Below are positions 34,601 to 43,078 of a DNA stretch of 64,000 nucleotides, one piece after another. The notes beneath the pieces were generated by a model. It had not been told where the DNA came from and searched no databases. It was given only the letters and a program-made list of their open reading frames with translations. This DNA comes from Haloterrigena sp. H1. GTDB lineage: Archaea > Halobacteriota > Halobacteria > Halobacteriales > Natrialbaceae. The DNA lies in the NCBI RefSeq assembly GCF_005938085.1, contig NZ_SMZK01000004.1, positions 93,874 to 157,873 on the forward strand. The letters run 5' to 3'. How positions within the stretch are numbered: position 1 is the stretch's first letter; every line of letters begins with the position of its first letter. A program made the position numbers and the translations under genes.

Positions 34601-35226
34601 CGATCGTCAACGATCACGAAGCTATCGCAAAGCGTGCCGAACAACTCGAGCGCGAAGGCGCTCGCGAGATGCGCCTGCGAGCGGAAGCCCACGCCGTCGC
34701 CGGCTACGAACCGGGCGACATCGAAGCAACCGACGGCTCGGAGATCATTATCGCCGACGACGATAGCCGAGCCCACACTCTCGAGACCGAGGATGGAATT
34801 CTGCTCGTCGATGCCGACGACGACCCACGTCTTGCAACCGACGGCGGCTGTGACCAGTCCACCGAACCGACCGTCGAATTCGTGCTCGAGTACACGGCGA
34901 TCAACGGCTGTCGCCGACGGGTGATGGTTGTCCCCGATACCGGTGGCGAAGCCTGGCGGATCGAACACGAACGCCGCAATAGCAACTGGAGAGAAACTGG
35001 TCGCGAACCGATTACCGAAGTCGATCTTCACGTACAGGGACGGCCCAGCGAGCCCGATTCCAGTGAAAGCGATCAAAGACAGTCTGCCGTGCCCGATGGC
35101 GGCCACATGTACCGTGAGATGTTCCTCACGGAGCAGAGACACTACTGCGATATCTGCGAGTGTCCATTCGACTCGCTCACCACGCTGGCAAGCCATGACT
35201 GTCGACTCCAACCCGAGGGTGGCTAG
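34597..35226 (+). CDS. Unknown protein with C-terminal zinc finger
   Basis: 209 residues. It has an N-terminal charged helix (AIAKRAEQLEREGAREMRLR), an acidic middle containing VEFVLEYTAINGCRRRVMVV, and a C-terminal zinc-finger-like motif CDICECPFDSLTTLASHDC (C-x2-C ... H-x-C). Co-translated with the preceding gene through an ATGA overlap. The zinc finger suggests nucleic acid or protein binding. Confidence 0.6.
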   Translation: MTIVNDHEAIAKRAEQLEREGAREMRLRAEAHAVAGYEPGDIEATDGSEIIIADDDSRAHTLETEDGILLVDADDDPRLATDGGCDQSTEPTVEFVLEYTAINGCRRRVMVVPDTGGEAWRIEHERRNSNWRETGREPITEVDLHVQGRPSEPDSSESDQRQSAVPDGGHMYREMFLTEQRHYCDICECPFDSLTTLASHDCRLQPEGG

Positions 35227-35484
35227 CTGAGCCAGTACACCACCTCGGGATCGCGTTGACTTATTCAGCCCAGTAGACCGCCGCACTTCGCCACTCGAGA
35301 CGGAGCCACCAACCCCCGGTAGACTGATACCGGACTTTCGAACACGAAGACGTCTTTCAGGGAGACGGCCACTGCACTCCCTCGACGGCTCTCGAGTCGG
35401 TAGCCTACTGCTCCACCAGCGTTCCCGACATCGACCAGCAGCGCGAGTCGAATCGCCCGACAACGACACCGAATCCAGAACCAA

Positions 35485-36351
35485 ATGAGCGCGAACACAG
35501 ACTGTCCCGGATCTGATGCACAGACACTCCAAATACTTGCCGACGAACTCGAGCGCCTCCACGAGCGTGTCACAACCCTCGAGGACGAACTCACCCGAAA
35601 GGACGACCGTATCGGTCATCTCGAGGCCGAACTTGAGGAGGCCCACAGAGAAAATAAGGATCTCGAAGCACGGCTCGAGGACCTGGAAGAATCACAGACA
35701 CCCATCGAGGCACGCCTAGACGCCCACGAGAAGAAACTCAACGCCAACAAAGATCGCGTCGGCGAACTCCAGGCACGCGAACTCGAGAAGGGTGCACACC
35801 TCCTGGAGGAACACATCGACGAAGGCGAGATCGACGTTGTGGATGGCCGCCTCGAGCGCATCCAGAAAGACGACGGTGAGAGCTACTTCCGATTACCCGA
35901 GAGTGACGATCCACTCGAGCGTGGTGGCGATGTCTCCCTCTCGTATGGGGATCTGCTTCCACTCCAGCAGCTCGCGAAGATGGACGAGGATATGCTCCGG
36001 GCGACGACATCGGCGCTTCCGTCACGGCTCGCTGCAAAGCTCTGGAAGGCACGTACCGATCCGGCAGTTGGAGACAACCCCTGGAGGAAAGGGAGTGCAA
36101 GCGTTCGAGAGTACGTTACCGCCGGCGACATGAAACACTGGATCCGACGGCAGGAGAAGGGGATCAGCGACGACTATGCGAAGAAGTTGGTCTCCCGAAC
36201 GATCGACGCGTTACTCGATCTCTCGAGGAGCAGGCTGGCAGTCAAAAAGCGGACACAGCGCAAGAACGGCCTCGAGTACACGGAACGACGCGTCTTGTTG
36301 ATGGACGATGTTGAGATCCCTGGTGAGATGGCCGGCTCCGGAGACACCTGA
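35485..36351 (+). CDS. Coiled-coil protein of plasmid type
   Basis: 288 residues. Residues 15-100 form a long heptad-rich coiled coil (LADELERLHERVTTLEDEL and on), then a globular, basic-acidic C-terminal half with LSYGDLLPLQQLAKMDEDML, AAKLWKARTD and MKHWIRRQEKGISDDYAKKL. The C-terminal half may bind DNA. Related coiled-coil proteins sit on many haloarchaeal plasmids. The function here is unknown; partition or transcription roles are guesses. Confidence 0.6.
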   Translation: MSANTDCPGSDAQTLQILADELERLHERVTTLEDELTRKDDRIGHLEAELEEAHRENKDLEARLEDLEESQTPIEARLDAHEKKLNANKDRVGELQARELEKGAHLLEEHIDEGEIDVVDGRLERIQKDDGESYFRLPESDDPLERGGDVSLSYGDLLPLQQLAKMDEDMLRATTSALPSRLAAKLWKARTDPAVGDNPWRKGSASVREYVTAGDMKHWIRRQEKGISDDYAKKLVSRTIDALLDLSRSRLAVKKRTQRKNGLEYTERRVLLMDDVEIPGEMAGSGDT

Positions 36352-36964
36352 CGTCAACAGGTGAGGGTGTCTCCCGACTACCCACAACCCCTGGGAAGGG
36401 TCTCACTCTATCCGTCTAACTAATATCCAGCACAAGAGCGGTTGTATGCAGTGTACTGTTACTCTGTAGTATGTCGTTTGATCGGTCGTTGTCGGTCTCA
36501 CTCCAAGGACTTCCCTGTGGGTGTGTCTGAAGACGCCAGCTGTCACCGGAATCCTCTCGTCTCGAGAACATGGTTTTGTAGATAAGAACGCGATTAGACG
36601 GAACATACGCGGCAACATGACTGCCCGGTCGCATCTCTGCGACGGCCCGGAGTGTCCGGTGCCGGGCTGAGGGAACGAGATCGGTGATGCGGGATGGAAC
36701 GGCTGCGATCTATGTGGCCGTCACGAGTGAAGTCCACGGAACGATTTTTCCGCGGCATGTCTGCCCGCAGTGTGGATACGTAGTGTCAAAAAACGTCTTT
36801 CACGGCACCGAGTGCTGCTCACTGGGGCAATGATTGTATTCGGCAGATATCTGCTGTATTCGATGTGCCTCAGTCAGCGAGAGTGGCGTGCTACCACCAC
36901 ACATAAAAACAGTGATATACCCACCCGAAGACTCATCACCGCCACGCGGATAGTACGGTTAATA
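36352..36964. other. Gene-poor stretch
   Basis: About 610 bases without a frame that looks coding by codon pattern. The only structure I note is a short hairpin, ACCCCTGGGAAGGGT, at about 36387. The frames here are short and in unusual base composition. Confidence 0.5.
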
Positions 36965-37441
36965 ATGTCAGACAATAGCTCTGACAGTGGCGAAGAAGCG
37001 GAGACCTCGGACGCGACTGTCTCCACTCCAGACGCTACCGCGGACGCAACCGCTCTCGACGCCACGGCAGTCATCGGATTCTCTGTCGAGGAGATTCAGG
37101 ATCGGCTGGACGACGACAAGATCGCGGAAGCGCTGGTGCTGACGTCGACGCGTCTCGAGAGCATCCTGAGCCGGGCGATTGCGGACCGGTACGACATCAC
37201 TATGGACCAGTTCGAAGATCTGTACGGCAATAACGGGCTTGGCCGGTACCGGCACATGGCGTTTGTCCTCGACCTGTTCGACCAGTATCAGGACACTCTG
37301 AAAACAGTCGTGGAGTATCGGAACAACCTGGCGCACGACTACGGCTACCTCGACACGCTGCAGACCGATCCCGATGAACGCGAAGCGGTCGAATCGGTCC
37401 TCGAAGACACTGTCGAGTTCATTGATCAGGTCGAACTGTAG
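36965..37441 (+). CDS. HEPN-like protein
   Basis: 158 residues from ATG 36965 (MSDNSSDSGEEAETSDATVS). A low-complexity Ser/Thr/Asp/Ala N-terminal 40 residues is followed by helices with EALVLTSTRLESILSRAIAD and DTLKTVVEYRNNLAHDYGYL. The R-x4-H in RNNLAH sits at the end of a helix, as in HEPN domains, many of which are ribonucleases in toxin-antitoxin and defence systems. No nucleotidyltransferase partner lies beside it. The fold is inferred from pattern only. Confidence 0.5.
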   Translation: MSDNSSDSGEEAETSDATVSTPDATADATALDATAVIGFSVEEIQDRLDDDKIAEALVLTSTRLESILSRAIADRYDITMDQFEDLYGNNGLGRYRHMAFVLDLFDQYQDTLKTVVEYRNNLAHDYGYLDTLQTDPDEREAVESVLEDTVEFIDQVEL

Positions 37442-37669
37442 CGGTAGTAGGTCCGCTGGTTGAAACGCGGCGAGAGGTCTTCTTCGAGTCGATGCCTGTT
37501 TCTCCCAGCTTCTTCTATACATGGAATTCAGCTGAAGATCAGGCGTTCGAACGCGACGCAGTACGCGGGCCAGGAGACGAATGGCTATGTGTGGAAGATC
37601 AACAAGACTTCTTCAAAAAACGGCACGGCTGACGCGGGAGTATTTCTACGTTCTCTACCAGAACTGTAG

Positions 37670-38797
37670 TCACTCCAAATTTTCTTCTACTTCACTATCT
37701 GGTACCCCTACACCGTACTCGTTGAGTTGCTTTTGTTTGCCAAGCTCAGCAGTCGCCCGCTCCTCACACTCATCACGCAAGTCTTCTTTCATATCCTCAA
37801 TCCGCCAATCAATCCACTTGTCCTCAAGAACTGTCTCTAAATTATCTTTTGCTGTATAGTTTGAGACGACCTTCAGATCAGCACGCTCATCGTCCCACTC
37901 AGATAGGAAATTGATTCGTTTACCAGCCCCAATCAAGTCATCAACAATACCTGTCACACGTTCCTCAGTGTAGTTCAGTGAGCTATTCGAGACGTATTCC
38001 TCAATGTCTGCACGATCGACGCATGGATATCGCCCCTCGACACGACGAGCCTGTACCACTACTCGCAGCTGATCCACGATAATCGCAGTTGGTAAGACAT
38101 CTGCCTGCCCAAAACTTGTCGTCACCCGGTCTAACTCACCATTTAGCGCCGCCATATCGTGTGTATGCCGTCGCTCCAACTCCTGAAGCATCGCATCTGG
38201 CTCTTCAGCCTCCAAGTTGTCTGGGAAAGATGTCGGCCGTGCCTGCCGAACCCATAACGTGTCGTAATAGGCATCTACGACCCATGTAATGAACTTCGCG
38301 CCCTCCTCGATGATAGCCTTCGCAATCTTATCGCCATGGTTGGCGTACGTTGATAGCACGAACTCCATATGGTCAATTTCGCTCCCCAGATATTCCTCCT
38401 CAATGTACTCCTTGTGCTCTTCAGCGATCTGCTTACGCTCTTTGAGCTGATTCACGACTGACTCAGCGCTGTTTGGAATCGACGATTTTGCCTCTCCGAA
38501 AATTACACTCCCATCCAAGTTCCACAGAAGGAAATCAAAGTTCGGCACACCAAGCTCCTCTAGCGGTTCCGCGGTGAAGAATTTATACCCAGCTGGACGA
38601 TCCTGTACGAACGGGAAAATAGAGTAACTAATCAGTTTCCGGTGCTGGCGCTGAACATCTATTTCTTTTCGAAGGTCTTCGCGCTTAGACTGTTCCGGAA
38701 ATGCGTCGAGTTTGTGCTCGATACACTTACCGTATAACCCGCGATACTTCGTTTCTTGACCCTCCGGCACCGATTTAGGAGGGTCAACATTCGTCAT
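37670..38797 (-). CDS. Predicted PD-(D/E)XK nuclease, second gene of a two-gene unit
   Basis: 375 residues. At about 85-105, VPNFDFLLWNLDGSVIFGEA then KSS has the layout of a PD-(D/E)XK core: acidic residue in NFDF, a hydrophobic strand, and E-x-K (EAK). Around it are helices rich in charged residues (SAESVVNQLKERKQIAEEHK). The C-terminal half contains a winged-helix-like part (YVSNSSLNYTEERVTGIVDD). Starts three bases after the stop of the 365-residue partner. Likely the cutting subunit of an uncharacterised two-gene restriction or defence module. Confidence 0.6.
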   Translation of the reverse strand: MTNVDPPKSVPEGQETKYRGLYGKCIEHKLDAFPEQSKREDLRKEIDVQRQHRKLISYSIFPFVQDRPAGYKFFTAEPLEELGVPNFDFLLWNLDGSVIFGEAKSSIPNSAESVVNQLKERKQIAEEHKEYIEEEYLGSEIDHMEFVLSTYANHGDKIAKAIIEEGAKFITWVVDAYYDTLWVRQARPTSFPDNLEAEEPDAMLQELERRHTHDMAALNGELDRVTTSFGQADVLPTAIIVDQLRVVVQARRVEGRYPCVDRADIEEYVSNSSLNYTEERVTGIVDDLIGAGKRINFLSEWDDERADLKVVSNYTAKDNLETVLEDKWIDWRIEDMKEDLRDECEERATAELGKQKQLNEYGVGVPDSEVEENLE

Positions 38798-38800
38798 GTG

Positions 38801-39898
38801 TTATGCTGCCGTCTGAGACTCATAGAGTCGCATTTCAGCGCCACCATCCAACAACTGAATCACGGCCAGATAGAACTCGACGAGAGATGGGAACGAACAG
38901 TTCTGTTTTGGGACAATCCGCATTGACTCTTCAGTCGCGCTGACATTGAACAACGATCCTCGATTCTCGTCGGTTACCTGCGCAGAGAAGTCCAACGACC
39001 CAGCCTGTTTCGTAACGTCCGTGAAGCTGAAATTCAGATCATTGCTGTTCTTCGTGCCTTTGATAAAATTCTCGGCCTGCATCAACGACACTTGTTGGTC
39101 AAAATCTATTTCACCAGAACTCACTTCCGGCACCTGCACTTTCAAGTTTCCCGGCACCACCTCCCGTTTCTTGAACTTGATCTGATTCGCCACGTCCAAT
39201 AGCTCAAGAACATTCACGACGACCTCACTCAGCAGCTCAAATAGGATGTTGAAGCTCTCTTGGTTGACGGTCTCTAAGGTGAACTTTCCGGATGTGTCGA
39301 TCCTGATGGAGACGTTCTCATGTTCATACTGGATACGGGTGGGAACCACACCGTATTCCTCACGGAACTCGTCAAGCCGGTCTCTGCCATCAATTCCTTT
39401 GTATTCGATTTCACGATCGACATCCGGTCGAGTTCGGGCACCTGCCAAGCTTGGAACGCGCTTCGAATTAAATTCAGAAATCCGCATGTCCTCGTAGGTA
39501 TTGAGGACAATTTCGTTCATCGTCTGGAAGTCCTCGGTCATAATCGGCATCGGCGACAGACAGTCGCTATGTTCCGAGACTGGACGGAGAGCTTGTCGAA
39601 TGGCTTCTTCAGTTTCGGCGGTGACGACCATCTGGAGATCGTCTTTGTACTCTCCAACGTAGAATCTGGCAGGCTGCTCTGTACCTTTTCGGTTTCGGTA
39701 CTCGCTGACGAACTTCGTGATGTCACCGAGTTCTTCGGTTTCGTAGTGTTCGTCGAGGTAGTCCTCCCAGCCGTCGTCGGAGAGATAGAGAAACGATTTG
39801 ATGCGTTGGCCGTGGTACCCTTCTAGGACACGCTCTGGCGAGTCAAAGATGACTCGGCAGAATTCTTTGAGATTGTATTGTCCTTCGGGTATGTGCAT
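38801..39898 (-). CDS. Unknown partner of the predicted nuclease
   Basis: 365 residues, first gene of the pair. N-terminus MHIPEGQYNLKEFCRVIFDS, a middle with REIEYKGIDGRDRLDEFREE and VSIRIDTSGKFTLETVNQES, and a C-terminal half that is beta-rich. No domain recognised. The codon use is less GC-biased than the chromosome genes, in line with foreign origin. Tight coupling to the nuclease gene suggests a sensor or specificity subunit. Confidence 0.6.
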   Translation of the reverse strand: MHIPEGQYNLKEFCRVIFDSPERVLEGYHGQRIKSFLYLSDDGWEDYLDEHYETEELGDITKFVSEYRNRKGTEQPARFYVGEYKDDLQMVVTAETEEAIRQALRPVSEHSDCLSPMPIMTEDFQTMNEIVLNTYEDMRISEFNSKRVPSLAGARTRPDVDREIEYKGIDGRDRLDEFREEYGVVPTRIQYEHENVSIRIDTSGKFTLETVNQESFNILFELLSEVVVNVLELLDVANQIKFKKREVVPGNLKVQVPEVSSGEIDFDQQVSLMQAENFIKGTKNSNDLNFSFTDVTKQAGSLDFSAQVTDENRGSLFNVSATEESMRIVPKQNCSFPSLVEFYLAVIQLLDGGAEMRLYESQTAA

Positions 39899-40135
39899 TT
39901 GGGGTACCTCCGACAGCGTTGTTTGTTGAATGTGCTACATCGGGGCGTATATTAGTTCCCCATTCGGAGCGAAAGTAGAAATTCACCGTGTCTGGAATTC
40001 ACTCGTCATAAATCGGGAGAATAGTTAAACTGGATCCCGGAGGAAAACTCTCTTTGTCATCCTGAGTGTGTTACAGGCTCAAAAATAGTGTGCTACACAG
40101 ATTTACATTACCACCGACATATACCCAGAAGTACA

Positions 40136-40525
40136 ATGTTTGGATTGCTTTGGGCCGTGATCGACCTAATCAAGCGAAGAGTCTCATCGTTCCTTGGCTG
40201 GTGTCGAGACCCTTGGAGTGGCAGTCGCATGACCCGCCCTTTCACCCGAGACTACACGCGTACCGGAGAATCACTCATATACATCTTCATCCATCGAACG
40301 GGATCAGCGATCTACAGCGTCCTCTACGTGCTCATCTTCGATGGGTTAGCAACAGTAGCCCAATTCGTAGTTGGGATGTTTAGTGACCTCTGGCACTCCG
40401 ACTATCGATACGGACGATACGTCGTAGCACTGTTGGCTGCCGGCATCAAGACTGCTATCCTCGGAATCATTTCGGGGGTCGTGTTCGTCGCAACGCTGGT
40501 GAAAAGTATGCTCTTCGAAAAGTAG
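40136..40525 (+). CDS. Small membrane protein
   Basis: 129 residues from ATG 40136 (MFGLLWAVIDLIKRRVSSFL). Hydrophobic segments at about 1-20, 48-80 (IFIHRTGSAIYSVLYVLIFD then GLATVAQFVVGMF) and 93-125 (VVALLAAGIKTAILGIISGV) indicate three or four membrane spans. No family recognised. A TATA-like stretch lies upstream. Confidence 0.55.
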   Translation: MFGLLWAVIDLIKRRVSSFLGWCRDPWSGSRMTRPFTRDYTRTGESLIYIFIHRTGSAIYSVLYVLIFDGLATVAQFVVGMFSDLWHSDYRYGRYVVALLAAGIKTAILGIISGVVFVATLVKSMLFEK

Positions 40526-40850
40526 CCGGTTATCTAAGCCCTGCCTCATCCATCATCTCGACCGCGAGATGATCAGGTTCTTCCCCCAAGTAATTCTCAC
40601 GAAAACTGTCACCGTCCCTTTGTGCGTGATGTCAAACTCGAAGGAAGCTGTCGCCGAACTCGAGACCGGCCTGCAGTGATGCTTTGCTGCGTTCGGGAAT
40701 ACCTTCGGTATCTGTCTCTCCGCGCCGCTCAATAATATGGTAGAAATGGTCAGTTCAATTTAACAAGGGAGTACACTGTTCCTGTGAGAGGAGCGCATTC
40801 GACGGATACTATTAAGCGGATGACTGTCGAAACAACCATACAGAACTGCA
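40526..40850. other. Intergenic region, nothing recognised
   Basis: 325 bases with no convincing gene. A C-terminal-like peptide (SKEAVAELETGLQ) can be read near 40635-40675 but is too short to call. Confidence 0.45.
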
Positions 40851-41123
40851 ATGGCTGGCATTACAGATCCACGGCCACCACTTCCGGAGTGGATTCTCGA
40901 ATGCTACGATCGACTGTGTACACAGGCATGTCGGCCAGGCCAGCGAAAAGACAGTGTTCCGCTGATCGACTACGACGACGCAGCCGACATGCTGATCGCC
41001 GATTCAGAGTTAGCACTCGAGCAACGGGACGTCGAGCACGCACTTACTCGCCTCCTCGAGCGGGGCTACTTCTACGAAGTCGAGGATGAACTTCGGATCA
41101 CGTCACCAGAAGAACAGTGCTAA
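40851..41123 (+). CDS. Small winged-helix-like protein
   Basis: 90 residues (MAGITDPRPPLPEWILECYD). Helices plus the end DVEHALTRLLERGYFYEVED then ELRIT look like the last helix and wing of a winged-helix domain. Many haloarchaeal plasmids and viruses carry such a protein next to orf clusters like this one. Convergent with the GHKL-metallopeptidase gene. Function unknown. Confidence 0.6.
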   Translation: MAGITDPRPPLPEWILECYDRLCTQACRPGQRKDSVPLIDYDDAADMLIADSELALEQRDVEHALTRLLERGYFYEVEDELRITSPEEQC

Positions 41124-41204
41124 CGACTCCTCGAAGAGTTGCCTTGCATGCCGATAGGTCGCGACACCAAGCTGCTCGAGTCGGTCTTCCACCTCGCCGC
41201 CCCA

Positions 41205-42845
41205 TTATCGAAATTGGCTAGAGGCGACGGCTTCGCTCTGCTGGATATCTACCTCATACTCGTCGAACACAGACTCGAATCCCTCGTCGACGACCTGCTG
41301 GACAAGCTCCGCGAACGAACGTCGATTACCCGTATCCTCAACGAGCGACCGATACGTACTCTCGAAGTGATGCCCATGCGAGGGCCGATCCCGACTTGAG
41401 GTTCCGTGAGCGGCTTCGTGCAACATCACGAGATACAGGTCGTGCATCCAGACCGCACGCTGGCGGCTCGTCACCGCCGAGTCGGTAATCACGATGTATG
41501 TCCTGCCGTCGGTCCAGGCATCGGCACTCGCCTCGCCGTAGTACACATCTCGCTCGATCCCAAGTTCTCGTACGAGCACTCGTGCGAAGCGGAGATAGCG
41601 CTGCTGATCAGCGTTCAACTGCGATTCATCCTCGACGCGATGATAGCCAGTCCAGACGCCCTCCGACTCTGCTTGCTCGCCAACGTCAAACGTCTCCGGC
41701 ACCGCTATCGATGTATCTTCGTCATTGGCGAGATCGCGAAGCCGTTGGGTTGCTGCATCGCTCGTATCGAGGACGACGTAGCCACGCTCGACGAGCTTGT
41801 CCGCCCCTTTCTGGGCTCCGTCAGCCCACCCAATCTTCGGGGCTGCTTGAATCTCCTCGAGGCTGATGCGGGACTCGGTTGCCAGCTGGAACAGGTTACG
41901 ATCGGCCCACTGCTCGTTCGACGATTCGGACGCCATCGCTTCGATCATCACCTCTCGACTCTCGGCAGTCAGCCGGTCGTCCGAGACCTCGGCGTATAGA
42001 TCGTCACGTGCCTGCTCGAGTGCATGGTCGATTCGCTGCCAGCGGTCACAGCCGGACTGGATATCGTTGCGCGCAAAGTTCAGCGTCATATTTCCCTTTG
42101 AGACGACGACCCCGCCGAGTCCGTACTCGCGTTTCGTCGTCACGTACAGGCCATTACTGTATATATCGAGCCCCTCGTGGGGTGTGTATTCGAGTGCGAG
42201 GATTGCATCGTCGGTTTCGCGAGTAAGCGACGGATGTGGCGAGTCAGCCACTGCCTCGAGTGGATCGCCGTTGTCGACCGGCTCGCCATTGATCACGACC
42301 GAGACGCCGGTTCGGGATTGCACGTACGCGAAGCGCTTGCGAAGATCGCGAACGTAGCGCCGCCACCGGTAGCTGTCCGGGTCCGGCACTTCGTCTTCGT
42401 AGTGATCGATCTCGACGAGCATCCCTTCGAGGTGATGCTCAGCGTCCACAAGCTGGCCATCGCGCCCGCTGACGTCTGCCCACGGTCCCGAATCGCGTCG
42501 ATCCCGATAATCGAAACACAGTGCGGTATCATGACTCCAGATGCGAACGGCTCCCTTTGCGATGATCGCACCCTTACCGATGCCCCACTCGCCGATTGTC
42601 TCGTCGTCTGCTCGTTGCTTGCTTCCTGCACCCAGCACTGAGAGGTTGCGTCGCCCTTCGGTCGACTCGAGATCAACGCCGGCCCCGTCGTCGAGGATGA
42701 TCGATCGCTCAGGTGAGATGCTGACCAACACACGGGATGACCCAGGACTGTCGATGCCGTTTTGGATCGCTTCGCGAATCGCGTCTGTGAGATCCGCCAT
42801 TTGGTCTTCGATGAGGTACGTTGCAACCCGCTCGTCAGCCGTCAT
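41205..42845 (-). CDS. GHKL ATPase fused to an HExxH metallopeptidase-like domain
   Basis: 546 residues from ATG 42845 (MTADERVATYLIEDQMADLT). The frame is open further upstream but overlaps an amidase fragment there. ATP site: N box AIREAIQNGIDS (E25, N29), G1 SIILDDGAGVDL, G2 GEWGIGKGA. Near the C-terminus WMHDLYLVMLHEAAHG carries HExxH (about 476-480), followed by HGHHF, an arrangement of zinc metallopeptidases. An ATPase clamp joined to a protease-like domain is unusual. Similar ATPases occur in haloviruses and plasmids to my knowledge. A decayed duplicate of the C-terminal half lies at 33020-33875. Confidence 0.8.
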   Translation of the reverse strand: MTADERVATYLIEDQMADLTDAIREAIQNGIDSPGSSRVLVSISPERSIILDDGAGVDLESTEGRRNLSVLGAGSKQRADDETIGEWGIGKGAIIAKGAVRIWSHDTALCFDYRDRRDSGPWADVSGRDGQLVDAEHHLEGMLVEIDHYEDEVPDPDSYRWRRYVRDLRKRFAYVQSRTGVSVVINGEPVDNGDPLEAVADSPHPSLTRETDDAILALEYTPHEGLDIYSNGLYVTTKREYGLGGVVVSKGNMTLNFARNDIQSGCDRWQRIDHALEQARDDLYAEVSDDRLTAESREVMIEAMASESSNEQWADRNLFQLATESRISLEEIQAAPKIGWADGAQKGADKLVERGYVVLDTSDAATQRLRDLANDEDTSIAVPETFDVGEQAESEGVWTGYHRVEDESQLNADQQRYLRFARVLVRELGIERDVYYGEASADAWTDGRTYIVITDSAVTSRQRAVWMHDLYLVMLHEAAHGTSSRDRPSHGHHFESTYRSLVEDTGNRRSFAELVQQVVDEGFESVFDEYEVDIQQSEAVASSQFR

Positions 42846-42850
42846 CGTCA

Positions 42851-43011
42851 CGGCTCCGTTCGACGTAACCGGCCATCCGGCGACGTCGGTGCCAGCCGGA
42901 ACGGCGGACGGACTACCAGTCGGACTCATGCTGATCGGGGAACGCTTCGACGACGCAACGGTGCTCTCGAGTGCGCACGCGTTCGAGCAGGGTGTCGACA
43001 CCGACCTGTGA
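42851..43011 (+). pseudogene. Amidase-family C-terminal fragment at the island edge
   Basis: The plus strand reads TAPFDVTGHPATSVPAGTAD, GLPVGLMLIGERFDDATVLS, SAHAFEQGVDTDL and a stop. This is the conserved C-terminal block of amidase-signature enzymes (GatA type: GHPA..VPAG, GLPVG.QLIG..FDE). Everything before it is missing and replaced by the island's GHKL gene on the other strand. It marks where the old chromosome resumes. Confidence 0.75.
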
Positions 43012-43047
43012 GCGGCGGACGATCACGAGATCGTGACCGTCCAAAAA

Positions 43048-43057
43048 CATTATATAC
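43048..43057 (+). promoter_or_regulatory. TATA box of bioB
   Basis: ATTATATACT about 27 bases before the bioB start. This places transcription start at or next to the GTG, i.e. a leaderless mRNA, as is common in haloarchaea. Confidence 0.65.
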
Positions 43058-43078
43058 TCGTTAACCGCCATTCTGAGT

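Noticed and set aside
41205..43001. Longer N-terminus for the GHKL-metallopeptidase protein
   Set aside because: The extra 52 residues overlap an amidase fragment on the other strand and are Ser/Thr/Pro-rich. The ATG at 42845 starts with the family-like MTADERVATYLIEDQ.
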